Part shown: positions 54,826 through 64,000 of the stretch, piece after piece
How the letters are laid out: every line of letters begins with the position of its first letter
How positions within the stretch are numbered: position 1 is the first letter of the stretch
Source of the DNA: Paraburkholderia sp. SOS3
GTDB lineage: Bacteria > Pseudomonadota > Gammaproteobacteria > Burkholderiales > Burkholderiaceae
Length of the DNA: 64,000 nucleotides
Reading direction: 5' to 3'
Assembly (NCBI RefSeq): GCF_001922345.1
Contig: NZ_CP018811.1
Location: 1,550,001 to 1,614,000, forward strand
Translations under genes and position numbers: made by a program
Notes under the pieces: model-generated
Told to the model about the DNA's origin: nothing
The model's database searches: none
The model's input: only the letters and a program-made list of their open reading frames with translations

Positions 54826-55149
54826 TCAATAGGTCGGAACCGACGGATCCACCTGCCGCGACCACGCATCGATGCCGCCTTGCAGATTGAACACCTTCGT
54901 ATGGCCGCGCGATTCGAGGAACATCGCGACCTGCGCGCTGCGCGCGCCGTGATGGCAGACACAGACGACGGGCGCTTCGTCGTCGAGTTCCTCGCTGCGC
55001 GTCGGAATCTCGCGCATCGGAATCGACACGCTGCCGGCGATCTTTGCCGTTTCGATTTCCCACGGTTCGCGCACGTCGAGCACCACGGGCGCGGTGCGCG
55101 ATGTATCGGCGAGCCATTCGGCAAGAGCGGGGGCAGACAGGTTTTGCAT
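54826..55149 (-). CDS. Rhodanese-like sulfurtransferase
   Basis: This 107-residue single rhodanese domain (GlpE-like) has VVLDVREPWEIETAKIAGSVSIPM and the active-site loop CVCHHGARSAQVA, whose nucleophile is the second Cys. It probably transfers sulfane sulfur to cyanide or protein thiols in the cytoplasm. It follows the PCMT-like gene on the same strand by 59 bases and ends at a strong terminator. Confidence 0.92.
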   Translation of the reverse strand: MQNLSAPALAEWLADTSRTAPVVLDVREPWEIETAKIAGSVSIPMREIPTRSEELDDEAPVVCVCHHGARSAQVAMFLESRGHTKVFNLQGGIDAWSRQVDPSVPTY

Positions 55150-55208
55150 CGGTGAATCCTGTGGGTTCGACTACACGTGGTACGGACGGATCGGCGAGCG
55201 GCCGCCGT

Positions 55209-55862
55209 TTAGAACCTGAAGCGCGGCGGGTGTACCGCGTTCGCGAGCGGCTCGACGTAGGTCTCGAACACGTCGGCGACGCGGAACTGCTTTTCGTCGA
55301 CGCGCGTGATGATCTGAGCCTTCATGACCGGCAGCGAGCCGACAAAAGCCGCGAGGCGTCCGCCGACCTTCAATTGCTCGAGCATCTCCTGCGGCAGCAC
55401 GGGCAGGCCGCCCGACACGCAGATCACGTCGTACGGCGCCGCCGACGGCCAGCCGCGCGCGGCGTCGCCGGTCGCGACTTCCGCGTTGAGCACGCCGTTC
55501 GCGGCGAGATTCGCTTTTGCGAGCTCGGCCAGTTCCGGCTCGATGTCCACGGTCAGCACGTGCTGGCTGCGGTGCGCGAGCAGCGCGGCCATATAGCCGG
55601 AGCCGGCGCCGATTTCGAGCACGCTCTCGTGCTTCTTCACGGACAGTTCCTGCAGCACGCGCGCTTCGACGCGCGGCGCCAGCATGTGCTGGCCCGCGGG
55701 CAGCGGGAGTTCGAGGTCGGCGAAGGCCAGTTCGCGGTACGCGGCGGGGACGAAGTTCTCACGCTTCACGATCGAGAGCAGATTCAACACGTCCTGGTCG
55801 AGCACTTCCCAGGGGCGAATCTGCTGTTCGATCATGTTGAAGCGCGCTTGCTCGATATTCAT
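55209..55862 (-). CDS. PCMT-like protein-L-isoaspartate O-methyltransferase
   Basis: This 217-residue SAM-dependent methyltransferase belongs to the PCMT family: MIEQQIRPWEVLDQDVLNLL, LLPLPAGQHMLAP-type segment, SAM motif VLEIGAGSGYMAALLA and VDIEPELAELAKANL. The family repairs isoaspartyl residues in damaged proteins, although this short subgroup may have another substrate. The ATG at 55862 starts the homology (MNIEQARFNMIEQQ). It is followed by the rhodanese gene. Confidence 0.87.
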   Translation of the reverse strand: MNIEQARFNMIEQQIRPWEVLDQDVLNLLSIVKRENFVPAAYRELAFADLELPLPAGQHMLAPRVEARVLQELSVKKHESVLEIGAGSGYMAALLAHRSQHVLTVDIEPELAELAKANLAANGVLNAEVATGDAARGWPSAAPYDVICVSGGLPVLPQEMLEQLKVGGRLAAFVGSLPVMKAQIITRVDEKQFRVADVFETYVEPLANAVHPPRFRF

Positions 55863-56057
55863 GATGGGTTCGTTCTGCGTATGTGGTTGGAATGCCAGCG
55901 CACCGGACTCGTCCGGCCCGGCGCACCGTCGGCAGTGCACGGACACGGGAGACCGCTGCGGGAGAACGTCGCGATTGTACCAAACCGGGTCGGTATAAAT
56001 CCCTACACCGTCGTCCTTGCGGTTTGGCGGTACCCGAACAAGAATATATGGATAGAA

Positions 56058-56071
56058 TGTAATCGATTACA
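56058..56071. promoter_or_regulatory. Palindromic LacI-family operator
   Basis: TGTAATCGATTACA is a perfect 14-base palindrome with the central CG usual for LacI/GalR operators. It lies 18 bases before the GTG of the LacI-type regulator gene, so it probably autoregulates the sugar operon. Confidence 0.75.
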
Positions 56072-56089
56072 TCGCGAGGAGGCCATTTC

Positions 56090-57247
56090 GTGTCAAGACC
56101 GCTGCCGCACGGCCCGCATGATCCGCTCGACCCGGGCGATCCCGGCGACGGATCGCCATCGAGTTCGCCCGCCGGGTCGGCATCCGCGCACGGGCAGAAG
56201 CGGAAGGCCGCGTCGCTGTCTGCGGCCCGAGCGCGCGAGACGTTTAGCGCGGCGAAGGACATCTCGATCGACGACGTCGCCGAGCAGGCCGGCGTGTCGG
56301 TCGCGACCGTGTCGCGCGTGCTGAACGGCCATTCGAACGTGCGCGCCGAGACGCGCGAGCGCGTGCTTGCGGCGATCGAGCAGAGCGGCTATCGCGTCAA
56401 CGAACTCGCGCGCAACCTGCGCACCGCGGAAAGCCGCTTATTGTTGACGATGGTGCCGAACTTCGGCAATCCGTTTTACGCGGAAATCGTGCGCGGCATC
56501 GACAGCATCGCGCGCCAGCATGGCTATTTCATGCTGTTGTGCGATACGGGCGCGGACCTGGGCCGCGAGCGCAGTTACTTCGACATGCTGCGGCGGCGCC
56601 GCGCGGATGGCGCGATCTGCCTCGATCCGGCCGCCGCGCAGCAGGCGCTGTCCGAAGAAATGACCACGCTGCCGTGGGTCGCGTGCTGCGAATTCGATGC
56701 CGACGTCGGCGTGCCCTACGTCGGCATCGACAACTACCGCGCGGCCGGCGACGCGGTGCTGCATCTGCTCTCGCGCGGCCACACGCGCATCGCCTTCATC
56801 AATTCGGGCGACGGCTACCTGTATGCGCAACAGCGCGAGCGCGGCTATATGGACGCGATGCACAACGCGGGCCTCGTGCCGGACCCGCGCTGGCGCATGG
56901 ATCTGAATAGTCTCGACTACGAGGCCGGTGCCTCGGCGGCTGCGATGCTGATGGCGCAACCCGATGCGCCGAGCGCGATCTTCACGATCTCGGACACGCT
57001 CGCGATCGGCGTGATCAACGGCTTGCGCCGCGTCGGCAAGCGCGTGCCGCACGACGTCGCCGTGGTCGGCTTCGACGACATTTCGCTCGCCGCGCAAATC
57101 GATCCGCCGCTGACGACGATCTCGCAGCCGATGCGCGAACTCGGCGAAACGGCCGCGCGGCTCCTGCTCAAGCGCCTCGCCAATCGCGGCGCGACGGTGC
57201 CGGGCGTGTTGCTGCCGCATCGGCTCGTCGTGCGAGGCAGCACATGA
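56090..57247 (+). CDS. LacI-family transcriptional regulator
   Basis: This 385-residue repressor has a disordered, Ser/Gly-rich N-terminal extension of about 60 residues. It is followed by the LacI helix-turn-helix (SIDDVAEQAGVSVATVSRVLNGH), hinge helix RVNELARNLR and a periplasmic-binding-protein-like sensor domain. The GTG at 56090 has GAGGAGG upstream. It is the first gene of a sugar ABC transporter operon and probably responds to the transported sugar or its catabolite. Confidence 0.92.
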   Translation: MSRPLPHGPHDPLDPGDPGDGSPSSSPAGSASAHGQKRKAASLSAARARETFSAAKDISIDDVAEQAGVSVATVSRVLNGHSNVRAETRERVLAAIEQSGYRVNELARNLRTAESRLLLTMVPNFGNPFYAEIVRGIDSIARQHGYFMLLCDTGADLGRERSYFDMLRRRRADGAICLDPAAAQQALSEEMTTLPWVACCEFDADVGVPYVGIDNYRAAGDAVLHLLSRGHTRIAFINSGDGYLYAQQRERGYMDAMHNAGLVPDPRWRMDLNSLDYEAGASAAAMLMAQPDAPSAIFTISDTLAIGVINGLRRVGKRVPHDVAVVGFDDISLAAQIDPPLTTISQPMRELGETAARLLLKRLANRGATVPGVLLPHRLVVRGST

Positions 57248-57272
57248 TGCGCAACCGGGGAGCGCCATCGCG

Positions 57273-58760
57273 ATGAGTCTCGCCGTCCGCTTCGACGACA
57301 TCCGCAAAGACTTCGGCCCGGTGCGCGTGCTGCACGGCGTGAGTTTCGAGCTTGCGCCGGGGCGCATCTATGGGCTGCTCGGCGAGAACGGCGCGGGCAA
57401 GTCGACGCTGATGAAAATTCTCGCCGGCTACGAGCGCGCGAGCTCGGGCGCGGTGCTCGTCGACGGCGCGCCGCAGCAGTTCGACAGCTCGCGCGCGGCG
57501 GAAGCGGCGGGCATCGTGCTGATTCACCAGGAGTTCAATCTCGCCGAGCATCTGACGATCGCGCAGAACATGTATCTCGGTCACGAGAAGCGCCGCGGCC
57601 TGTTGCTCGACGACGCCGCGATGCGCGCCGACGCGAAGCGCTATCTCGCGCAGGTCGGCTTGGCGAAGCATCCGGACACGAAGGTCCGCGATCTGATCGT
57701 CGCCGAAAAGCAGATGGTGGAGATCGCGAAGGCGTTGTCGCGGCGCGCGCGTCTGCTGATCATGGACGAGCCGACCGCCACGCTCACGCCATCCGAGACC
57801 GAGCGCCTGTTCGCGCTGATGGCGAAGCTGAAGGCGGACGGCGTGACGATCGTCTATATCTCGCACAAGCTCGACGAAGTCGAGCGCATCACCGATGAAG
57901 TGATCGTGATGCGCGATGGCCGCTTCGTCGCGCGCAGCGACACGGCGGCGCTTGCGCGGCAGCAGATGGCGAATCTGATGGTCGGCCGCGAGCTGTCCGA
58001 TATGTTCCCCGACAAGACGCCGGTCGCGGCCGATGCGCGCGTGGCGCTGCGCGTCGAAGGCCTGAGCGTGCCCGATTGGGTCGAGAGCCTGAGCTTCGAG
58101 GTGCGCGCGGGCGAAGTGCTCGGCTTTGCGGGCCTCGTCGGCGCGGGCCGCACCGAAGCGTTCGAGGCGATCATCGGACTGCGCAAGCGCAGCGCGGGGC
58201 GCATCGAGATCGACGGCCGCCGCGCGGACCTGAAAAGCCCGCGCGACGCGATGCGCCACGGCCTCACGTATCTGAGCGAAGACCGCAAGGGCAAGGGCCT
58301 GCATGTGGACCTGAGCCTGCAGGACAACCTGACGCTGATGACGCTCGAGCGCTACACGCATCCGCTGCTCGATGTCAAAGCGGGCCGCGCCGCGCTGACC
58401 GAAGCGGTGCGCGAATTCGGCATTCGCACCGGCGACCCCAATAGCCGCGCGCGCATGCTGTCGGGCGGCAACCAGCAGAAGCTCGCGCTCGCGAAATTCC
58501 TGCAGCCGAACCCCGATGTGATCGTGCTCGACGAACCGACGCGCGGCGTCGATATCGGCGCAAAGCGCGACATCTATTTCCTGATTCACCGGCTCGCCTC
58601 GGAAGGGCGCGCGGTGATCGTGATCTCGTCCGAACTGATCGAACTGATCGGCCTTTGCCATCGCGTCGCAGTGATGCGCGCGGGCAAGCTGCAAGCGACG
58701 CTCGGCCTCGACCATCTGACTGAAGAGGAGTTGATCGCTCATGCGACCGGCACCCACTGA
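57273..58760 (+). CDS. Sugar ABC transporter ATP-binding protein (RbsA/MglA type)
   Basis: This 495-residue double ATPase has a first half with Walker [15 protein letters not shown] and Walker [16 protein letters not shown]. The second half has the degenerate Walker [15 protein letters not shown] and a good signature [15 protein letters not shown], as in carbohydrate importers of the CUT2 class. It overlaps the permease gene by 20 bases. Confidence 0.93.
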   Translation: MSLAVRFDDIRKDFGPVRVLHGVSFELAPGRIYGLLGENGAGKSTLMKILAGYERASSGAVLVDGAPQQFDSSRAAEAAGIVLIHQEFNLAEHLTIAQNMYLGHEKRRGLLLDDAAMRADAKRYLAQVGLAKHPDTKVRDLIVAEKQMVEIAKALSRRARLLIMDEPTATLTPSETERLFALMAKLKADGVTIVYISHKLDEVERITDEVIVMRDGRFVARSDTAALARQQMANLMVGRELSDMFPDKTPVAADARVALRVEGLSVPDWVESLSFEVRAGEVLGFAGLVGAGRTEAFEAIIGLRKRSAGRIEIDGRRADLKSPRDAMRHGLTYLSEDRKGKGLHVDLSLQDNLTLMTLERYTHPLLDVKAGRAALTEAVREFGIRTGDPNSRARMLSGGNQQKLALAKFLQPNPDVIVLDEPTRGVDIGAKRDIYFLIHRLASEGRAVIVISSELIELIGLCHRVAVMRAGKLQATLGLDHLTEEELIAHATGTH

Positions 58761-59757
58761 CACTGCCGCGCCGACGCCGCGCGCCATGCGCGTCGTGCAC
58801 GTGCTGTACGGCTTCGGTCCGCTCGCGGGCCTGATCGCGCTGTGCATCGCGGGCACGCTGCTGAACCGCGACTTCGCGACCGTCGACAACATGATGAACG
58901 TGCTCACACGCACGTCGTTTATCGGCATCATCGCGGTCGGCATGACCTTCGTGATTATTTCGGGCGGCATCGATCTGTCGGTCGGCTCGATGGCCGCGCT
59001 GATCGCGGGCGTCATGATCTGGCTCATGAACGGGCTGGCGAGCAGCGCGGCGGCGCACGCGCTGGCGCCGCTCGCGATCGTGGCGATCGGCATTGTCTGC
59101 GCGCTCGTGCTCGGTGCGCTGTTCGGCTGTGCGCATGGGCTGCTGATTACGAAAGGGCGCATCGAGCCGTTTATCGTCACGCTCGGCACGTTAGGCATTT
59201 TTCGCGCGGTGCTCACATGGCTTGCCGACGGCGGCGCGCTGACACTCGATAACAATCTGTCCGACCTGTATGGGCCCGTGTATTACGCGAGTCTGCTTGG
59301 CGTGCCCGTGCCGATCTGGGTGTTTCTCGTCGTTGCGGCGGGCGGCGCGCTGATCCTCAATCGCACGGCGTTCGGCCGCCATGTGCAGGCGATCGGTTCG
59401 AACGAGCAGGTCGCGCGCTATGCGGCGATTCGCGTCGATACCGTGAAGATCGTCACGTACATGCTGCTTGGCGTATGCGTCGGCGTCGCGACGGTGCTGT
59501 ACGTGCCGCGGCTCGGTTCGGCGACGCCGACCACGGGCCTGCTATGGGAACTCGAAGCGATCGCCGCGGTGGTGGTCGGCGGCACTGCGCTCAAGGGCGG
59601 CGAGGGCCGCGTGATCGGGACGGTGATCGGCGCGATCCTGCTGTCGGTCATCGCCAATATTCTGAATCTGACCAGCATCATCAGCGTGTATCTGAACGCG
59701 GCGGTGCAGGGCGTCGTGATTATCGTCGTGGCGTTCTTGCAGCGCGGACGGCGTTAA
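58741..59757 (+). CDS. Sugar ABC transporter permease (RbsC type)
   Basis: This 338-residue CUT2 permease has eight to ten helices and the conserved [21 protein letters not shown] and [21 protein letters not shown]. It forms the membrane channel with the ATPase. The ATG at 58741 overlaps the ATPase gene, which indicates translational coupling. Confidence 0.92.
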   Translation: MRPAPTDTAAPTPRAMRVVHVLYGFGPLAGLIALCIAGTLLNRDFATVDNMMNVLTRTSFIGIIAVGMTFVIISGGIDLSVGSMAALIAGVMIWLMNGLASSAAAHALAPLAIVAIGIVCALVLGALFGCAHGLLITKGRIEPFIVTLGTLGIFRAVLTWLADGGALTLDNNLSDLYGPVYYASLLGVPVPIWVFLVVAAGGALILNRTAFGRHVQAIGSNEQVARYAAIRVDTVKIVTYMLLGVCVGVATVLYVPRLGSATPTTGLLWELEAIAAVVVGGTALKGGEGRVIGTVIGAILLSVIANILNLTSIISVYLNAAVQGVVIIVVAFLQRGRR

Positions 59758-59911
59758 TGCGGTGGTGGAGGGGAGGCAGCGGGAAGCCGGTTCAGGTGGC
59801 CGGGTCCGCCTGGCCGGTTGAGGCACTACGGTTCGTATCAGTCGTTTCGGTGGTTCGACAATGAAATCCGGGCGCATCGACAGGCGCGCCCGCACAAAGG
59901 AGACAGACATC

Positions 59912-60877
59912 ATGAAACACGTCATACGCGCGGTCGGCGCCGGCATGCTGGCGCTTTCGATGCTGGCGACCACGACAGGCACCGCACGCGCTGCCGACCC
60001 GGTTACGCTCGGCGTCTCGATTCCGACCGCGGATCACGGCTTTACGGGCGGCATCGTCTGGTGGGCGAACAAGGCGAAAGCGGATCTCGAGAAAGCGCAT
60101 CCGGGACTGAAGATCATCGTCAAGACCGCGGCCAGCGCGCCTGAACAGGCGAACCAGCTGCAGGATCTCGTGACGGTGAACAAGATCAACGCGCTGGTTA
60201 TTTTCCCGCAGGAGTCTGCGTCATTGACGCAGCCCGTTGCACAGGTGAAGAAGAAGGGCGTGTACGTGACGGTAGTGGATCGCGGCCTGACCGACACGAG
60301 CGCGCAGGACGCGTACGTGGCGGGGGACAACACCGCGTTCGGCAAGATCCCGGCCGAATATCTCGCGAAGGCGCTCGACGGCAAGGGCGACATCGTCGCG
60401 CTGCGCGGTATTCCGACGACGCTCGACAACGAGCGCTGGACCGCGTTCACGTCGGTGATGAAGCAGTATCCGAACATCAGGATTCTCGATGCGAAGTACG
60501 CGAACTGGAACCGCGACGACGCGTTCAAGGTGATGCAGGATTATCTGACGCGCTTCAAGCACATCGACGCGGTATGGGCCTCCGACGACGACATGGCCGT
60601 CGGCGTGCTGAAGGCGATCGATCAGGCCAAACGCACCGACATCAAGATCGTGTTCGGCGGCGCGGGCTCGAAAGGCATGGTGAAGAACGTGATGGACGGG
60701 GCGCCGATGATCAGGGCGGACGTGTCGTACTCGCCGAAGTTCATCTATGACGCGATCAAGCTGACGGCCGAAGCGCGGCTGAAGGGCGACAAGCTGCCGG
60801 CCACGACGATCATTCCGTCGGTGCTGATCACGAAAGAAAACGCGCAGCAGTTCTACTTCCCGGACTCGCCGTTCTGA
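59912..60877 (+). CDS. Sugar ABC transporter periplasmic binding protein (RbsB type)
   Basis: This 321-residue protein has a Sec signal ending TARA-ADP and a type-1 binding fold: [42 protein letters not shown] and [17 protein letters not shown]. It confers specificity on the importer; the sugar is not predictable from sequence. The ATG at 59912 has AAAGGAGA upstream. A 154-base gap separates it from the permease gene. Confidence 0.92.
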   Translation: MKHVIRAVGAGMLALSMLATTTGTARAADPVTLGVSIPTADHGFTGGIVWWANKAKADLEKAHPGLKIIVKTAASAPEQANQLQDLVTVNKINALVIFPQESASLTQPVAQVKKKGVYVTVVDRGLTDTSAQDAYVAGDNTAFGKIPAEYLAKALDGKGDIVALRGIPTTLDNERWTAFTSVMKQYPNIRILDAKYANWNRDDAFKVMQDYLTRFKHIDAVWASDDDMAVGVLKAIDQAKRTDIKIVFGGAGSKGMVKNVMDGAPMIRADVSYSPKFIYDAIKLTAEARLKGDKLPATTIIPSVLITKENAQQFYFPDSPF

Positions 60878-60945
60878 GCGACGCGAGCACGCGGCGCGGC
60901 ATACGACATGCTGTGCCGCGCGTATTCGACCACTGACGGAGGCGC

Positions 60946-62001
60946 ATGATGAAGACCATCAAGGGACCGGCGATCTATCTCGCGCAGTTCATGGGCGCCG
61001 ACCCGCCGTTCGACAATCTCGCGCATCTCGCGCAATGGGCGGCGGGGCTCGGTTTCAAAGGCATTCAGGTGCCGGTCGCGGCGCAACTGATCGATCTCGA
61101 ACAGGCGGCGGCGAGTCAGGCCTATTGCGACGACTGGCTCGGCACGGCGGCCGACGCGGGCGTCACCGTGACCGAACTCGCGAGCCATCTGCAAGGCCAG
61201 CTCGTGGCCGTGCATCCGGCCTATGACCAGCTGTTCGACGGTTTTGCCGCGCCGCAGGTGCGCGGCAATCCGCAGGCGCGCACCGAATGGGCGATTGAAC
61301 AGATGATGCTCGCGGCGAAGGCCTCGCAGCGGCTCGGCTTCAATACACACGTGACGTTTTCCGGCGCGCTCGCGTGGCCTTATATCTATCCGTGGCCGCA
61401 GCGTCCGGCGGGCCTGATCGAAACGGCTTTCGACGAACTCGCGCGCCGCTGGAAGCCGATTCTCGATGCATTCGACGCCGCGGGCGTCGACGTCTGCTAC
61501 GAGCTGCATCCGGGCGAGGATCTGCACGACGGCGTGACGTTCGAGCGTTTTCTCGCGACGCTGCACGACCACCCGCGCGCGAATATCCTGTTCGATCCGA
61601 GCCACTACGTGCTGCAGCAACTCGACTACCTCGAGTTCATCGACATCTATCACGAGCGGATCAAGGCGTTCCATGTGAAGGACGCGGAGTTTCGTCCGAG
61701 CGGGCGGCAGGGTGTGTATGGCGGCTACAGCGGCTGGGTCGAGCGGGCCGGGCGCTTCCGTTCGCTCGGCGACGGGCAGGTCGACTTCGGCGCGATCTTC
61801 TCGAAGATGGCGCAGTACGACTACCCGGGCTGGGCCGTGCTCGAATGGGAGTGCGCGTTGAAGCACCCGCACGATGGCGCGCGCGAAGGCGCGGAGTTCA
61901 TCAAGCGGCATATCATCCGCGTCGCCGAGCGTTCGTTCGACGATTTCGCGGAAAGCGGCGTCGACCATGCGCAGTTGCAGCGCGTGCTCGGCATCGACTG
62001 A
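60946..62001 (+). CDS. Sugar phosphate isomerase/epimerase (TIM barrel, AP-endonuclease-2 fold)
   Basis: This 351-residue TIM-barrel protein is related to IolE/IolI and xylose isomerase-like enzymes. Probable metal ligands are Glu in YELHPGEDLHD, Asp/His in LFDPSHYVL, His in AFHVKDAEF and Glu in VLEWECALK. It follows the sugar binding-protein gene and precedes a Gfo/Idh/MocA oxidoreductase, so it likely isomerises an oxidised or phosphorylated sugar taken up by the transporter. GACGGAGG precedes the start. Confidence 0.87.
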   Translation: MMKTIKGPAIYLAQFMGADPPFDNLAHLAQWAAGLGFKGIQVPVAAQLIDLEQAAASQAYCDDWLGTAADAGVTVTELASHLQGQLVAVHPAYDQLFDGFAAPQVRGNPQARTEWAIEQMMLAAKASQRLGFNTHVTFSGALAWPYIYPWPQRPAGLIETAFDELARRWKPILDAFDAAGVDVCYELHPGEDLHDGVTFERFLATLHDHPRANILFDPSHYVLQQLDYLEFIDIYHERIKAFHVKDAEFRPSGRQGVYGGYSGWVERAGRFRSLGDGQVDFGAIFSKMAQYDYPGWAVLEWECALKHPHDGAREGAEFIKRHIIRVAERSFDDFAESGVDHAQLQRVLGID

Positions 62002-62040
62002 TCCGGTTGCGCGCGCAACGAAAACGAGGAGCATGACGCG

Positions 62041-63180
62041 ATGGCAGGAAGACTGAAACTGGGCATGGTCGGCGGCGGGCAGGGTGCTTTTATCGGCGCG
62101 GTGCACCGGATCGCCGCGCGCCTCGACGACCGCTTCGAGCTCGTCGCGGGCGCGTTGTCGTCGGACCCGCAGCGCGCGCAGGCGAGCGCCGACGAAGCGA
62201 ATATCGCGCGCAGTTACGCGGACTGGCGCGAGATGGCGCGTGCGGAAAGCACACGTGAGGACGGCATCGACGCGGTGGCGATCGTCACGCCGAACCATCT
62301 GCATGCGCCCGTTGCGACGGCGTTTCTCGAAGCCGGTATCCATGTGATCTGCGACAAGCCGCTCGCGGTATCGCTTGCCGAAGGCGAGGCATTGGCCCGC
62401 CTCGCGCACGAAAAGCAGCGGCTTTTTGCCCTGACGCACACGTACTCGGGCTACCCGATGGTGCGGCACGCGCGCGAGATGATCGAAGCGGGCGAACTGG
62501 GCGAGATTCGCGTCGTGCAGGTGGAATATGCGCAGGACTGGCTCGCGGAACCGGTCGAGCAGAGCGGCACGAACAAGCAGGCCGTGTGGCGCACCGACCC
62601 GAAGCTGTCGGGGCCGGCCGGCTGCCTCGGCGATATCGGCACGCATGCGTATCACCTCGCGGGGTTTATCAGCGGCATGCTGCCCGAGGCGCTTGCGGCC
62701 GAAGTGCATACGTTCGTGCCGGGGCGCCGCGTCGACGATCACGTGCAGGCGATGCTGCGCTATGCGAACGGCGCGCGCGGCATGCTGTGGGCAAGCCAGG
62801 TCGCGAGCGGCGAGGAAAACGGCTTGCGGCTGCGCGTGTACGGCACGAAGGCGAGCATTGCGTTCGAACAGGAAGCGCCGAACGAACTGGGTTTCACGCC
62901 GCTTGGCGGTGCGCGGCGGCGCATCACGCGCGGGCGCGTGAAGGGCGCCGCGGCCGCGAACGCGACGCGTGTGCCGGCCGGGCATCCGGAAGGCTATCTC
63001 GAAGCGTTCGCGCAGCTGTATCAGGACGCCGCGTTGCAGATCGAAGCGCTCGATGCGGGTCAGCCGCTGCCGCCGGAAAGCCGCCTTCTGACGACCGTCG
63101 ACGATGGTGTCGAAGGTTTGCGGTTTATCGATGCGATGCTGGCCAGCAGCGCGGCCGGCGGCCAGTGGCGGCAGATCTGA
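62041..63180 (+). CDS. Gfo/Idh/MocA family sugar oxidoreductase
   Basis: This 379-residue NAD(P)-dependent dehydrogenase has the nucleotide motif [23 protein letters not shown], the catalytic-region [15 protein letters not shown] (Lys) and [12 protein letters not shown] (Asp/His). It probably oxidises the imported sugar or a cyclitol. It is the last gene of the LacI operon, 39 bases after the isomerase. Confidence 0.9.
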   Translation: MAGRLKLGMVGGGQGAFIGAVHRIAARLDDRFELVAGALSSDPQRAQASADEANIARSYADWREMARAESTREDGIDAVAIVTPNHLHAPVATAFLEAGIHVICDKPLAVSLAEGEALARLAHEKQRLFALTHTYSGYPMVRHAREMIEAGELGEIRVVQVEYAQDWLAEPVEQSGTNKQAVWRTDPKLSGPAGCLGDIGTHAYHLAGFISGMLPEALAAEVHTFVPGRRVDDHVQAMLRYANGARGMLWASQVASGEENGLRLRVYGTKASIAFEQEAPNELGFTPLGGARRRITRGRVKGAAAANATRVPAGHPEGYLEAFAQLYQDAALQIEALDAGQPLPPESRLLTTVDDGVEGLRFIDAMLASSAAGGQWRQI

Positions 63181-63212
63181 CGCGTGCCGGCTGCTCGATG
63201 CGCGAACGCGCG

Positions 63213-63470
63213 CTAGCTTTTGCTCTTTCTGATCTGTTCTTCGAACGCGAGGTCGAGCTTGCTGGCCTTGCGCGGCTTTTTCGGGCCGAATTCGTCGACG
63301 AATCTGACGAAGTCGTCGAGCGGCAACGGTTCGGACATTTTCTGATCGGCGCCGCTCGACCGGTCGACGAGGTAGAACAGGCCGCCCGACAGCGCGACGG
63401 CCGCATAGCGGGCGTTGCCGCTGCGGGTTTTCAGCCGTTCGACGGCATGGATGGCTCGGGTAGTGCGCAT
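63213..63470 (-). CDS. Hypothetical protein, 85 aa
   Basis: This small soluble protein has no family recognised. It contains a strand-rich N-terminal half (ARYAAVALSGGLFYLVDRSSG) and a charged C-terminal helix with EQIRKSKS. Codon use is normal for the genome. No strong ribosome site precedes the ATG. It lies convergent to the sugar operon and upstream of nothing obviously related. Confidence 0.6.
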   Translation of the reverse strand: MRTTRAIHAVERLKTRSGNARYAAVALSGGLFYLVDRSSGADQKMSEPLPLDDFVRFVDEFGPKKPRKASKLDLAFEEQIRKSKS

Positions 63471-63525
63471 GGTGGGGACGCTGAACGCGATCGGGCGACG
63501 AAAGAGGTCTACTTTAACAACAGCG

Positions 63526-64000
63526 TCACTGACTCAGGTAGACAAACTTCCCGCCTTTGATGGTGCCCATCACGCTCGCGCGCTGATCGAGCCCGACGTG
63601 ATCGGTCGCGCTCGTATTGACGACGCCGTTCGGCACCACGAGTTCATGCGCCTGCTCGAGCGCTTCGCGTAGCGCGACGCGAAACGCCGGCGTGCCGGGC
63701 TGCGCCGTTTTCAATGCACGCGCGAGCGCATCCTGCAGCCGCGGATACACACCGGCCGCATCGCCGGCGAACTGCGTGACCGTGTTCGGCCCGTACTTCG
63801 CCTCATAGTCGTTGACGAACGCGAGCGCCGCCTGCTTCGCCGGATGATCGGCGGGCAGCGTGCGCGCGACGACCACGGGCTGCGTTGGAAACAGCGTGCC
63901 TTCGACGTCCTTGCCGCCGAGCTTGATGAATTCCGGCGTGGCGATGCCATGCGTCTGATAAATGGCGCCCTTGTAGCCGCGCTCGACGAGCGTGCGTTGC
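63526..64000 (-). CDS. ABC transporter substrate-binding protein, branched-chain amino-acid type (partial)
   Basis: Only the C-terminal 157 codons are in the window; the gene continues beyond the right edge. The visible part shows the late part of a LivJ/type-1 binding fold: YKGAIYQTHGIATPEFIKLGG, DHPAKQAALAFVNDYEAKYG and TDHVGLDQRASVMGTIKGGKFVYL. Substrate unknown. Confidence 0.85.
   Translation of the reverse strand, partial: QRTLVERGYKGAIYQTHGIATPEFIKLGGKDVEGTLFPTQPVVVARTLPADHPAKQAALAFVNDYEAKYGPNTVTQFAGDAAGVYPRLQDALARALKTAQPGTPAFRVALREALEQAHELVVPNGVVNTSATDHVGLDQRASVMGTIKGGKFVYLSQ

Noticed and set aside
57168..59255. 695-codon minus-strand frame across the sugar ABC ATPase and permease genes
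   Set aside because: The opposite strand encodes two well-conserved transporter proteins. The antisense product lacks any recognisable domain.
60853..62985. 710-codon minus-strand frame across the isomerase and oxidoreductase genes
   Set aside because: Shadow of two clear plus-strand enzymes; composition is Arg/His/Ala-rich.

Overview
The window comes from a high-GC beta-proteobacterium of the Burkholderia/Paraburkholderia group. The inference rests on G/C-rich third codon positions, very long antisense open frames, a Kdo 3-hydroxylase between waaC and waaA, a urtABCDE-ureDABCEFG block, DUF3563/DUF2844/DUF3443 proteins, and VgrG/Tle5-type effector modules. No rRNA, tRNA, transposase, integrase or CRISPR array was recognised. 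The closest species cannot be named from the sequence alone.

Layout. 0.3-3.4 kb: a receiver-only response regulator facing a FixJ-type regulator and its DUF4118/PAS histidine kinase. 3.7-5.5 kb: a truncated NhaR-like LysR remnant, two small proteins and an HPF-type ribosome-associated protein. 5.7-8.5 kb: an overlapping three-gene operon (FAD oxidoreductase, HAD phosphatase, AEC-type carrier) of unknown role. 8.6-14 kb: a YdeP-type molybdopterin oxidoreductase and a cyanide-insensitive cytochrome bd oxidase with its small DUF2474 subunit. 14.2-17.1 kb: an ArsR regulator, a probable 48-residue gene, a DUF2165 membrane protein and an acyl-CoA-dehydrogenase-like flavoprotein. 17.1-28.3 kb: surface polysaccharide and LPS core genes (galE, two glycosyltransferases, a flippase, a phosphomannomutase, waaC, kdoO, waaA and a further glycosyltransferase).

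28.6-39.0 kb is the accessory highlight: a type VI secretion effector island without core apparatus genes. One unit is hcp, a Tlde1-like L,D-transpeptidase-fold effector and two membrane proteins that together carry three copies of one domain (probable immunity). The second is vgrG, a Tle5-like phospholipase D effector, two near-identical tandem Sel1-repeat immunity lipoprotein genes (the second truncated) and a PAAR protein. The two units share a 17-base element upstream.

39.0-50.5 kb is one co-directional nitrogen-scavenging block on the minus strand: the urea ABC transporter urtABCDE followed by ureDABCEFG. A sequence fitting the sigma-54 consensus lies 133 bases before urtA, with two NtrC-like dyads about 200-240 bases further upstream. 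An omega-amino acid:pyruvate transaminase diverges from it. 52.5-55.9 kb carries a DUF3443 lipoprotein with two pepsin-like D[TS]G motifs behind a Gly/Ser tandem-repeat linker, a DUF2844 protein, a rhodanese and a PCMT-like methyltransferase. 56-63.2 kb is a LacI-controlled sugar uptake and catabolism operon with a perfect 14-base palindromic operator. The window ends inside a branched-chain amino-acid-type binding protein.
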